Positions 1-5,108 of a DNA stretch of 8,366 nt are shown here, piece by piece. A program made the translations under genes and the position numbers. This stretch comes from a bacterium (lineage in GTDB: Bacteria > Patescibacteriota > Minisyncoccia > Phycocordibacterales > GCA-002787175). The first letter of the stretch is position 1; every line of letters starts with the position of its first letter. The stretch spans positions 1-8,366 of the forward strand of contig JAUYJM010000019.1 in assembly GCA_030689285.1 (NCBI GenBank). The letters run 5' to 3'. The notes beneath the pieces are model-generated. The model worked only from the letters and a program-made list of their open reading frames with translations, had not been told where the DNA came from and ran no database searches.

Positions 1-14
1 GGAGCTTCCGCAAG

Positions 15-198
15 ACTTATTCAGCTCGAGTCTGCGAGAGCGAATAAGTGGACAGATTCTGTAAGAATCGGGGAAACGGGAGTTTCCCCGTGGCGGACAG
101 AGCGAGCGAAGCGAGTGTTGAGAACGGAAGAGTTCTCAAAAAATTTTTCGCCTAATACCCCGTCAAGCCTTGCTGCGGGGATAGGACGAGAAAATTTT
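15..198. repeat. Cluster of five consecutive intergenic hairpins
   Basis: Five inverted repeats follow each other with little spacing. Arms are 15-22/42-49 (with an inner GCTCG/CGAG helix), 55-60/64-69 (loop GTA), 69-77/82-90 (nine perfect pairs, loop GGGA), 118-125/132-139 (eight pairs, loop GGAAGA), and an imperfect long stem 140-162/176-198. No reading frame explains the region. The last stem contains a sequence that recurs in inverted orientation at 5299-5322. GC-rich palindromic intergenic clusters like this are probably genome-wide repeats in this organism, but that cannot be tested from one window. It precedes the small membrane-protein gene at 225 and could attenuate or terminate transcription coming from the left. 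Confidence 0.7.
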
Positions 199-200
199 AT
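177..200 (+). repeat. Dispersed repeat, copy 1
   Basis: This 24-base segment, whose core is GGATAGGACGA followed by an A-run and TTTTAT, matches the reverse complement of 5299-5322 at 22 of 24 positions. In both places it forms part of one arm of a long palindrome, so the two palindromic regions appear to belong to one repeat family. Confidence 0.6.
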
Positions 201-224
201 TTCGGCTGTGGAAACCCGAAAAAA

Positions 225-479
225 ATGCAAAGAGGATTCATCAAAACAGTCATTATTGTAATCGTGGCAATTGCCGCTCTTGCTTATTTCGGCTTTGATA
301 TAAGCGACTTCTTACATTCCGAAAAATTCCGCCACGCAATTGCCGTAACTTATAACACGTTAAAACTTATATGGAACGACTTTATTGTCCGTCCTGCTCT
401 TTGGGTATGGTATAAAATCATCGTAGGGTTTGTCTGGGAAGACGTAATCGTCCCCGTTTTGCAAAAAATTCGTTCGTAA
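225..479 (+). CDS. Small membrane-anchored hypothetical protein (84 aa)
   Basis: I do not recognise a named family. The 84-residue product begins MQRGFIK and has a clear hydrophobic segment at about residues 7-24, following two positively charged residues, so it is probably a single-pass inner-membrane protein with the N-terminus in the cytoplasm. The rest is rich in aromatic residues (W50, W60, W62, W71 and several F and Y) with a second amphipathic hydrophobic stretch at about 52-80 that could lie along or re-enter the membrane. No Shine-Dalgarno is visible before the ATG. It ends 44 bases before the SGNH hydrolase gene, which seems to have its own -10 box, so co-transcription is possible but not required. 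No catalytic motif is present. The composition looks like a genuine protein; the reverse-strand frame over the same bases does not. Confidence 0.65.
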   Translation: MQRGFIKTVIIVIVAIAALAYFGFDISDFLHSEKFRHAIAVTYNTLKLIWNDFIVRPALWVWYKIIVGFVWEDVIVPVLQKIRS

Positions 480-485
480 CCCGTT

Positions 486-517
486 TTGTAATATCATCTC
501 CAATGGGATTGTAAAAT
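486..517 (+). promoter_or_regulatory. Putative promoter for the SGNH hydrolase (leaderless)
   Basis: TAAAAT at 512-517 resembles a -10 box and ends only six bases before the ATG at 524, so transcription would start at or next to the start codon. The -35 region is poor: TTGTAA at 486-491 gives a 20-base spacer. Support comes mainly from the same geometry at three other genes in the window. Confidence 0.4.
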
Positions 518-523
518 AGTGAA

Positions 524-1171
524 ATGAATCAAGAGTGGAATCGCGGCAAAAAAATTTGGTTATCGGCAATAGTTCTTTTTTTGTCGGTTGCGGTTTTATA
601 TTTTTGGTTTTCTAACCGCCATTTTGAGGTGATAAACGCGCCGCCAAACGGCCGCGAAGGTATAGTCGCCGTTGGAGACAGTCTAGTCGTTGGCGTGGGC
701 GCTTCTGAAGGCAAAGATTTCATAACCCTGCTTTCAATGACTTTAAACGAGCCGACTCTTAATTTTGGAAGAAGTGGCGATACCACGGGCGATGTACTTC
801 AAAGAATAGAAACCGTTTTATCAAAAAAACCTTCCGTGGTAATAGTGCTGGTGGGAGGCAACGACTATTTAAAACGGATTCCGAAAAGCCAAACATTTGA
901 AAACTTGGGAAAAATCACGCGCAAGATACAAAATTCCGGCGCGGCAGTGCTTATTTTAGGCGTCCGAGGCGGACTCTTAAGCGACAGTTATGAAAAAGAC
1001 TTTGAAGATTTTGCCCGCGCCTACGGCACGGCTTATGTGCCAAACGTGCTAGACGGCATCATAGGCAAAAGCCAATATCTCTCTCCCGACAAAATTCACC
1101 CCAACGACCTCGGTTACGAAAAAATCGCGCGTAAAGTTCTGCCCGAGTTGAGAAGGATTTTAAACAAATAG
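524..1171 (+). CDS. Membrane-anchored SGNH/GDSL-family hydrolase (TesA/arylesterase-like)
   Basis: This 215-aa protein has an N-terminal membrane segment at about residues 11-30 after a basic start, then a complete SGNH hydrolase domain. All four signature blocks are present: GDSL at 51-54 with nucleophile S53; the block II glycine, G85 in GRSGDTTGD; GGND at 111-114 with oxyanion-hole N113; and the C-terminal DKIHPN with catalytic D189 and H192. The order and spacing match TesA-type esterases (acyl-CoA thioesterase I, lysophospholipase L1, arylesterase). The likely role is hydrolysis of an ester or thioester on the outer face of the membrane, perhaps a lipid or an acetylated cell-wall sugar; the substrate cannot be read from sequence. 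The ATG has no Shine-Dalgarno but a -10-like TAAAAT six bases upstream, suggesting a leaderless message. The gene is convergent with the Xer recombinase, stop to stop within 25 bases, with no terminator between them. Confidence 0.88.
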   Translation: MNQEWNRGKKIWLSAIVLFLSVAVLYFWFSNRHFEVINAPPNGREGIVAVGDSLVVGVGASEGKDFITLLSMTLNEPTLNFGRSGDTTGDVLQRIETVLSKKPSVVIVLVGGNDYLKRIPKSQTFENLGKITRKIQNSGAAVLILGVRGGLLSDSYEKDFEDFARAYGTAYVPNVLDGIIGKSQYLSPDKIHPNDLGYEKIARKVLPELRRILNK

Positions 1172-1195
1172 AAACCCCAGAGTTGTAAACACGCG

Positions 1196-2158
1196 TCACT
1201 TTTTGCCATGCATACGATTGTGAATGTCTTTCAGCTGTTTGCTCGTAACATGAGCGTATATTTGAGTCGCCGCGATATGCTTGTGGCCCAAAAAGTCTTG
1301 AATAACCTTGAGGTCAACTCCTTGTTTTAAAAGGTCTGTGGCAAAACTGTGCCGCATTACATGAGGCGTGCTGCTCAGCGGCAAACCCGTGGCAATCACG
1401 TATCCTTTGAAGAGCTTTTCTATGGCCCGAATACTCAACCTCAAGTCATCGTCCTTTTTTATGTTTTTCAGGTCGGTGCGCGCGAAAAGCGCGGGGTCTA
1501 AGTCGGCCCGTTTGGCCAAATACTTTTCAATACAATCAAGAGCTCTGCGAGAAAAATACACCGTGCGAGTTCGGCCGCCTTTTCCCGTTATACTTAACTC
1601 AAAAGTATCAATGCCTCCTGAGGTCTTTATCTGCTCCGAATTTAGGGCCGCTACTTCCGAGATACGCATACCGGTTGAAAAAAACGTCTCAAGCAACGCG
1701 CGATCGCGAAGTCCCTTGAGTTTTGATATGTCCGGAGCGTCAAAGAGCCTTTGGAGCTGTTCAAGCGTTAAAAATCTTATCTGCCTGTCCTCCTTGTTTT
1801 TGGCAAGTTCCACCTTCTGCGACGGTAGAGATTCAATATTTCTATGCGCGAAAAAATTTAGGAGTATCCTAAGAGCAATCAGATAGTAATTCTGGGTGCT
1901 CTTTTTTAAATGTGTGCCGGAAGGGGAGCGGCATTCGCGGGAAAGGTACAGCCGATAACGCCAAATATGGTCGGGGGTAAGTTCATGAGGCTTTAAAGAC
2001 GAATCTTTTTTTATTTCAAGCCACAAGAAAAATTTCTTGAGGAAACGAGCGTAGTTTTCTTGGGACTTCGCGGACAGTCCTTTTTCAACATCAATCCAAT
2101 CCAAAAAATCTTGGAGGTGATGGGGAAGGGGCTTTGAACTTCTGCGCATTTTTTCCAT
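1196..2158 (-). CDS. Tyrosine recombinase, Xer family (XerC/XerD-like, 320 aa)
   Basis: This is a site-specific DNA recombinase of the phage-integrase superfamily. An N-terminal SAM-like core-binding domain spans about residues 10-110 and the catalytic domain about 125-316. The full catalytic set is visible: R165 (TGMRISE), K193 (GKGGRTR), H266 and R269 (HVMRHSFAT), H292 (GHKH) and the nucleophile Y301 (IYAHV). Length and layout match chromosomal XerC/XerD (about 300 aa) better than phage integrases, and no phage genes are nearby. The likely job is resolving chromosome dimers at dif, with FtsK; a single Xer enzyme acting alone is known in several lineages. A promoter (TTGACT, 17 bases, TAAACT) lies upstream and a dif-like sequence lies between it and the start. 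An in-frame ATG at codon 4 (2149) is an alternative start; no Shine-Dalgarno favours either. I cannot decide between XerC, XerD or a solo Xer. Confidence 0.9.
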   Translation of the reverse strand: MEKMRRSSKPLPHHLQDFLDWIDVEKGLSAKSQENYARFLKKFFLWLEIKKDSSLKPHELTPDHIWRYRLYLSRECRSPSGTHLKKSTQNYYLIALRILLNFFAHRNIESLPSQKVELAKNKEDRQIRFLTLEQLQRLFDAPDISKLKGLRDRALLETFFSTGMRISEVAALNSEQIKTSGGIDTFELSITGKGGRTRTVYFSRRALDCIEKYLAKRADLDPALFARTDLKNIKKDDDLRLSIRAIEKLFKGYVIATGLPLSSTPHVMRHSFATDLLKQGVDLKVIQDFLGHKHIAATQIYAHVTSKQLKDIHNRMHGKK

Positions 2159-2162
2159 ATAG

Positions 2163-2190
2163 TGGGCGATTAAGTTAAATTATGCGAACC
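2163..2190 (-). other. Candidate dif-like recombination site (weak)
   Basis: Read on the minus strand, the first 11 bases (GGTTCGCATAA, 2190-2180) match the E. coli dif XerC arm GGTGCGCATAA at 10 of 11 positions. A six-base centre, TTTAAC, follows, then TTAATCGCCCA, which matches the XerD arm at only three positions. The position, immediately upstream of the recombinase start, resembles solo-Xer systems such as XerS/difSL, where the site lies next to the gene. It may be a true divergent dif or a chance match to one arm. Confidence 0.3.
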
Positions 2191-2200
2191 TTATATTCAG

Positions 2201-2229
2201 AGTTTAAACCTGTGCGAGCCGTGAGTCAA
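2201..2229 (-). promoter_or_regulatory. Sigma-70-type promoter for the Xer recombinase
   Basis: On the minus strand, TTGACT (2229-2224) is followed after exactly 17 bases by TAAACT (2206-2201). Transcription would start near 2194, giving a leader of about 36 bases that contains the dif-like sequence. Confidence 0.6.
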
Positions 2230-2282
2230 GCGTAGTTTTCCACTCTCCCCTAGAGAATGTTTCCCAAACTCTACCACACAGA

Positions 2283-2325
2283 AACAAAACCGCCCTAAGA
2301 CTTAGTGTCTTAGGGTGGTTTTGTT
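2283..2325. terminator. Bidirectional intrinsic terminator
   Basis: A 19-bp stem (2283-2301 with 2307-2325, one G-U pair, loop TTAGT) has AAACAAAA on one side and TTTTGTTTTT on the other, so it can act in either direction. It lies just beyond the stop of the SLT-like gene (2359, minus) and upstream of the Xer promoter, and so insulates the two minus-strand units. Confidence 0.9.
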
Positions 2326-2358
2326 TTTACTTTTAACGTAGGTTTATTATCTATCTGT

Positions 2359-2922
2359 CTATTTTGCCGCTACCTGCTCGTATTTCTTCCAACATTTTGA
2401 GGAGTGGACCCAAGGACCCGTTCCTTTTGACTCATAGAGCCATTTGGCATACCCGAGGTTCCCCTCAAAGGAAAGGATATCAAATCCCAAACTTTCAGAC
2501 TTATCCTTGTGGTAATACTCGTTTATTTGCATCACTCCGACGTCGTCTTTGTTTACGATACCGCGTATAACGCGACCATCTGAACCAAAGTGTCTGAAGG
2601 TAGACTCGCACCGAGCCACCTCGGCAAGAATCGGCGCGTCAGAATAGTACTCGCGCACATATTCCTCAAGCGTCAGCGGGGCGTGAGCAACAACACTGGC
2701 AGAAACGCTCCTACTCGTGACATTCTCCAGCTCTTTTTGAATCTCAGAAGAAGTGGCCGGAGTGGAAATATGATTCAGACCTGAAGATTCCGAGGTATTC
2801 ACACTTCCGTAAAATGAAGAGAAAACAAGCAAGGCGGCTGTGGTAAATTCAATCATTTGTTTTTTAAGGAACTTTTTCCTCAAGTTTGCATCTTTCAATA
2901 CGACTATTGTTTCGTTTCTCAA
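2359..2922 (-). CDS. Exported lysozyme-like/SLT-type muramidase homologue (up to 187 aa)
   Basis: The C-terminal half (about residues 84-180) resembles the lysozyme-like transglycosylase fold: ILAEVARCESTFRHF contains the probable catalytic glutamate E106 in the usual helix, followed by a GVMQINEYYH stretch (129-138, compare the G-(L/V)-(M/F)-Q-I motif), and a closing WLYESKGTGPW segment. C105 and C177 could form a disulfide. A hydrophobic segment at about 26-40 follows a lysine-rich stretch, indicating a membrane anchor or signal peptide, then a Ser/Thr-rich linker. The expected role is cleavage of peptidoglycan glycan strands outside the membrane. The listed start is TTG; the first ATG is at 2856 (residue 23) and would leave almost no basic region before the membrane segment, so a start at or near the TTG is favoured. 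A strong promoter (2963-2991) lies upstream and an intrinsic terminator (2283-2325) downstream. The family assignment rests on motifs alone. Confidence 0.72.
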   Translation of the reverse strand: MRNETIVVLKDANLRKKFLKKQMIEFTTAALLVFSSFYGSVNTSESSGLNHISTPATSSEIQKELENVTSRSVSASVVAHAPLTLEEYVREYYSDAPILAEVARCESTFRHFGSDGRVIRGIVNKDDVGVMQINEYYHKDKSESLGFDILSFEGNLGYAKWLYESKGTGPWVHSSKCWKKYEQVAAK

Positions 2923-2948
2923 CTTAAGAAAACAACCAGACTTGACAT
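2919..2948 (-). CDS. Possible leader peptide (9 codons, MSSLVVFLS)
   Basis: An ATG about eight bases after the predicted transcription start opens a nine-codon frame ending in TGA. That TGA overlaps the TTG start of the SLT-like gene as TTGA, the arrangement typical of translational coupling. The ATG lies in the loop side of the hairpin 2934-2954. Such a short frame can arise by chance. Confidence 0.25.
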   Translation of the reverse strand: MSSLVVFLS

Positions 2949-2954
2949 CTGGTT
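2934..2954 (-). promoter_or_regulatory. 5' leader hairpin of the SLT-like gene
   Basis: AACCAGA (2934-2940) pairs perfectly with TCTGGTT (2948-2954) around a seven-base loop. The predicted transcript would start near 2956, so this helix would cap the extreme 5' end of the mRNA, where it could stabilise it or control access to the start region. There is no T-run after it on the minus strand. Confidence 0.5.
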
Positions 2955-2962
2955 ATACTTAT

Positions 2963-2991
2963 ATTGTAGCATACCTAGTCGCCAAAGTCAA
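2963..2991 (-). promoter_or_regulatory. Strong sigma-70-type promoter for the SLT-like gene
   Basis: On the minus strand, TTGACT (2991-2986) and TACAAT (2968-2963) are separated by exactly 17 bases, and TGC directly precedes the -10 box as an extended -10 element. Predicted start is about 2956. Confidence 0.75.
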
Positions 2992-3093
2992 GCCGTTTTC
3001 CATCCAAATACCCGAAGATCGCACATAACAAATGGCTTGGTTAAGCCCTTAAAACCGCTCCTGCCTGCTGCCGAAACTTCACTTTTTTAGACT

Positions 3094-3126
3094 AAAAAAA
3101 TACCCTGATGTCAAATTCAGGATATT
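3094..3126 (-). terminator. Intrinsic terminator after the exonuclease gene
   Basis: A 10-bp stem with one G-U pair (3117-3126 with 3099-3108, loop of eight) is followed on the minus strand by a run of seven Ts (3100-3094). It lies 39 bases beyond the exonuclease stop codon. Confidence 0.8.
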
Positions 3127-3164
3127 CTCTCGCGATTTTGCATTCTTCCACTCCCCTATTCCAT

Positions 3165-3749
3165 TCAGTTTGGAATTTTAAATTTACTATATTCTTCAAA
3201 CAGCACGCGTTTGTATAAAAGTCGCGACAAAAGTTCCGACTCAAGCTTTGCTCCGCAAAGAGCGTTATGAGGCATTGGCTCGTCCGGAAGCCCCGCGTAC
3301 CTAAGAGCCACGTCCAAATCAAGGGCGCTTCTCCCCTTCTCTGCCGGAGGATTATCGCCACGGGTAATCATAACGGCGAAACAAACGGAATGAGTATCTA
3401 CGGTGCGGTGCGCCAAAGGCCAGTCCAGATGATAGCGTAACGCCGCGGCGCGCAAAAAATCTCGGTCAAAAGAAGGGTTCTGGCCGGCCAGCGTATGATT
3501 GTCGGACAAAAGAGCCCACTCCAAAAAAGCTTCTACCAGTTCTTTGTCGGTTTTTTTGTTCTTATCAAGGATATCTCTTTCGGTAAATCCGTTTATCTCA
3601 AGGGCTTCCTTCATAACGTGAGCGCCGTCAAACAGGCGGCACTCTTCGTAAAATTGCCTTTTCGGGTTTTCAAAATCCACCGCTCCAACGGATAAAATTC
3701 CGTGGATAGAACTTTCCGTCCCGCTGGTTTCCACATCTACGACAAGCAT
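3165..3749 (-). CDS. DnaQ-like 3'-5' exonuclease (DEDDh superfamily, 194 aa)
   Basis: From the ATG at 3749 the product opens MLVVDVETSG, placing Exo I (D5, E7) at the very N-terminus as usual for DnaQ, RNase T and oligoribonuclease. Exo II is AGQNPSFDRDFL with D95. Exo III is PMPHNALCGA with H161, but the aspartate expected five residues after the histidine is G166. A DTHSV segment at 118-122 and a C-terminal KFKIPN tail are also seen. The role would be trimming 3' ends of DNA or RNA; substrate is unclear and the missing last aspartate leaves activity uncertain. A longer frame reaches a TTG at 3785, but that codon lies inside the -35 box of the predicted promoter (TTGAAA, 17 bases, TACAAT), so the ATG at 3749 is chosen and the message is probably leaderless. 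A terminator follows at 3094-3126. Confidence 0.85.
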   Translation of the reverse strand: MLVVDVETSGTESSIHGILSVGAVDFENPKRQFYEECRLFDGAHVMKEALEINGFTERDILDKNKKTDKELVEAFLEWALLSDNHTLAGQNPSFDRDFLRAAALRYHLDWPLAHRTVDTHSVCFAVMITRGDNPPAEKGRSALDLDVALRYAGLPDEPMPHNALCGAKLESELLSRLLYKRVLFEEYSKFKIPN

Positions 3750-3756
3750 TGCTTTA

Positions 3757-3785
3757 ATTGTACAATCTAAAGGCGCGTATTTCAA
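3757..3785 (-). promoter_or_regulatory. Sigma-70-type promoter for the exonuclease (leaderless)
   Basis: On the minus strand, TTGAAA (3785-3780) and TACAAT (3762-3757) are spaced by exactly 17 bases. The predicted start, about 3750, coincides with the ATG at 3749. Confidence 0.7.
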
Positions 3786-3876
3786 ATTCTGCCATGCTGA
3801 CTATCCCTGAATTCATTCGGAAAGAATTTCTATTTTTTCCATTATTCTGATAAACTCTCTATAGCAACCGAAAAAA

Positions 3877-3947
3877 CGGGCTGTAGGATAGTGGTAGTCC
3901 ACACGCTTCGGGTGCGTGAAGTCTGGGTTCGATTCCCAGCAGCCCGA
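3877..3947 (+). tRNA. tRNA-Pro (anticodon CGG)
   Basis: The cloverleaf is complete. The acceptor stem CGGGCTG (3877-3883) pairs fully with CAGCCCG (3940-3946). A short D arm starts at GGAT. The anticodon stem CACGC/GCGTG (3902-3906/3914-3918) closes the loop TTCGGGT, giving anticodon CGG, which reads CCG. The T arm CTGGG-TTCGATT-CCCAG occupies 3923-3939. The discriminator is A3947 and CCA is not encoded, so it must be added by tRNA nucleotidyltransferase. The gene lies head-on to the Ada-like gene, 13 bases away. A TATAGC at 3860-3865 is a weak candidate -10. Confidence 0.95.
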
Positions 3948-3960
3948 CAAACAAACTTCG

Positions 3961-4392
3961 TCACAGTCCCGGACAATTTGCCGCCGGTGTATACCCAGCT
4001 TTTGCCGCTTCCTCTTTTGAATCGAACCAGACTTCATTTTCTTTTTTTATTCTCTGCGCGCCGGAACACCACGGCAAATGATACTTACTGCCGCTTTTAG
4101 AACCCACGTATTTGCCTTCTTTTGCCGCCACATTTTCAAATTCGCTTTCAGAAGCATTTTTATCGTCTGAATTTTGAGACGCGTTTGGAATACTGCCTGC
4201 CGCGCCAGTCAAAATTTCCGGTGAAAACTCTACTTTTATTCCCTCTCTCCCCTCTTTGATAATTGATAACCGTCCAAGGCCGAAAGACAAAAAGCCCACA
4301 AGAAAAATCAAAGCCATAACAAAAATGTCCTTGGAATTTAGCGCCTTCCGCGCAGTCTCCTTGCACTTCCGAGCAAATTCGGGTATAGTCAT
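3961..4392 (-). CDS. Membrane-anchored protein with an Ada-like metal-binding domain (143 aa)
   Basis: A hydrophobic segment at about residues 23-41, following a lysine/arginine-rich N-terminus, anchors the protein. A linker of about 50 residues rich in Ser, Asn and acidic residues leads to a C-terminal domain (about 93-143) that resembles the N-terminal zinc-binding fold of Ada: KYVGSKSGSKYHLPWCSGA, then IKKENEVWF, SKEEAAKAGYTP and a closing NC. Ada uses four cysteines; here only C109 and C140 are present in the domain, with H105 as a possible extra ligand, so it is not an obvious methyl-phosphotriester repair protein. I recall similar tethered domains in many CPR genomes, sometimes fused to nucleases. 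The orientation would put the domain outside the cell, where DNA binding or uptake is conceivable but speculative. The gene starts with ATG, has no Shine-Dalgarno, and ends 13 bases from tRNA-Pro on the opposite strand. Confidence 0.78.
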   Translation of the reverse strand: MTIPEFARKCKETARKALNSKDIFVMALIFLVGFLSFGLGRLSIIKEGREGIKVEFSPEILTGAAGSIPNASQNSDDKNASESEFENVAAKEGKYVGSKSGSKYHLPWCSGAQRIKKENEVWFDSKEEAAKAGYTPAANCPGL

Positions 4393-4405
4393 AGTGTTTA
4401 GGTAA

Positions 4406-4411
4406 AGTATA
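4406..4411 (-). promoter_or_regulatory. Possible -10 box for the Ada-like gene
   Basis: TATACT (4411-4406, minus strand) ends 13 bases before the ATG at 4392, which would leave a leader of only six or seven bases. No acceptable -35 box is seen at 16-18 bases. Confidence 0.35.
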
Positions 4412-4461
4412 CAGCCTTTACAGGTCAGCGTGTAGCGTCTAACTCGATTTTCTCTGTCTCA

Positions 4462-4624
4462 ACTTTGAGTTACGAAACTCGCTTCCGATGGATTTCTTTT
4501 CAATTTCGAGCGAGGCGAAGCAAAAATTATGAGGCATATACAGAGTATCTGTTGAGTGATTTTTGCAAAGCCGCAGCCGAAATTGAAAAGAAAGACGCGG
4601 ATCTGGAGTTTTGTAATTCAAAGT
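4462..4624. repeat. 163-nt long imperfect inverted repeat upstream of rpmA
   Basis: The two halves fold on each other almost end to end. 4462-4480 pairs with 4606-4624 (19 pairs, two of them G-U). 4493-4508 pairs with 4578-4593 (16 perfect pairs). 4520-4527 pairs with 4559-4566 (eight perfect pairs). 4540-4544 pairs with 4548-4552 around a GTA loop. Symmetric internal loops separate the helices. The G-U pairs suggest, weakly, selection or drift as RNA in the plus orientation. Frames on both strands here translate to similar-looking peptides only because of the symmetry. GTCT occurs just outside both ends (4457-4460 and 4625-4628), so a MITE-like insertion with a short target duplication is an alternative. 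It lies between divergent genes and ends 37 bases before rpmA. Confidence 0.75.
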
Positions 4625-4661
4625 GTCTAAACACGTATGCGCTTAAATATCTTAAATCCAT

Positions 4662-4934
4662 ATGGCACATAAAACAGCTGGCGGTACTGATAAAAATCTT
4701 ACCGACTCCAATCCTAAATATCTGGGCGTAAAACTGTATGCCGGCGAAAAGGCAAAACCCGGCTCTGTTATTGTGCGCCAAAGAGGCACTCGCTTTATTG
4801 CGGGCAAAAATGTAGGAATGGGCAAAGACCACACTCTCTTTTCACTTTCTGAAGGCAAAGTGTCATACTCAAACAAGAGGAAAACACATTTTGACGGAAA
4901 AATCGTCATTAGAAAGCTCGTAAACGTATCGTAA
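4662..4934 (+). CDS. rpmA: 50S ribosomal protein L27
   Basis: This 90-aa protein is bacterial L27, a large-subunit protein whose N-terminal tail reaches the peptidyl-transferase centre. The mature-type N-terminus MAHKTAGG is directly encoded, with no cleavable extension of the Firmicutes kind. The conserved core follows: YLGVKLYAGEKAKPGSVIVRQRGT at about 20-43 and GKNVGMGKDHTLFSL at about 48-62, with a basic C-terminus. Length is normal for the family. In many bacteria rpmA follows rplU (L21) in an operon; here no rplU is present and a long inverted repeat occupies the upstream gap, so rpmA appears to be expressed alone. No Shine-Dalgarno precedes the ATG; a TAAATA at 4644-4649 is a weak possible -10 box with a leader of a few bases. 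No hairpin terminator is evident directly after the stop. Confidence 0.97.
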   Translation: MAHKTAGGTDKNLTDSNPKYLGVKLYAGEKAKPGSVIVRQRGTRFIAGKNVGMGKDHTLFSLSEGKVSYSNKRKTHFDGKIVIRKLVNVS

Positions 4935-5074
4935 AAACCTCCTTTTTCTCTCACCTCACGTCGCTTACAAAACACTGGGAGACAGAAGTCAATAGATATC
5001 ACGCTTCTATTTGGCCGTTATTTTCGTCCACAGATTATGCACAGGATACAAACAGGTTTGTAAACATTTTGGTC

Positions 5075-5102
5075 TTGACACTCTATGCGCTACCCTTACA
5101 AT
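5075..5102 (+). promoter_or_regulatory. Strong sigma-70-type promoter for an intergenic RNA
   Basis: A perfect -35 TTGACA (5075-5080) is followed after 16 bases by TACAAT (5097-5102). Predicted start is about 5109. No protein gene starts within the next 170 bases; an intrinsic terminator appears instead. Confidence 0.75.
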
Positions 5103-5108
5103 GTAATT

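Noticed and set aside
1368..1886. Plus-strand 172-aa frame inside the Xer gene
   Set aside because: It is antisense to the catalytic domain, whose conserved residues are all present on the minus strand; composition is Ser/Arg-rich shadow type.
3165..3785. TTG at 3785 as the start of the exonuclease
   Set aside because: The codon is inside the predicted -35 box, and the family normally begins only a few residues before the DxE motif, which fits the ATG at 3749.
3877..3947. tRNA-Pro as an attachment site for an integrated element using the Xer-like recombinase
   Set aside because: No duplicated tRNA 3' end is seen in the window, the recombinase has Xer rather than integrase features, and the surrounding genes are housekeeping.
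4465..4731. Plus-strand frame of 88 aa overlapping rpmA, and a similar 60-aa frame on the minus strand (4439-4621)
   Set aside because: Both lie in the long inverted repeat, which makes them resemble each other; the plus frame also runs 70 bases into rpmA out of frame. They are by-products of the palindrome.
5035..5043. DnaA-box-like TTATGCACA, suggesting an origin
   Set aside because: Only one consensus match is seen, there is no cluster, and dnaA, dnaN or an AT-rich unwinding array are absent. One 9-mer is expected by chance often enough.
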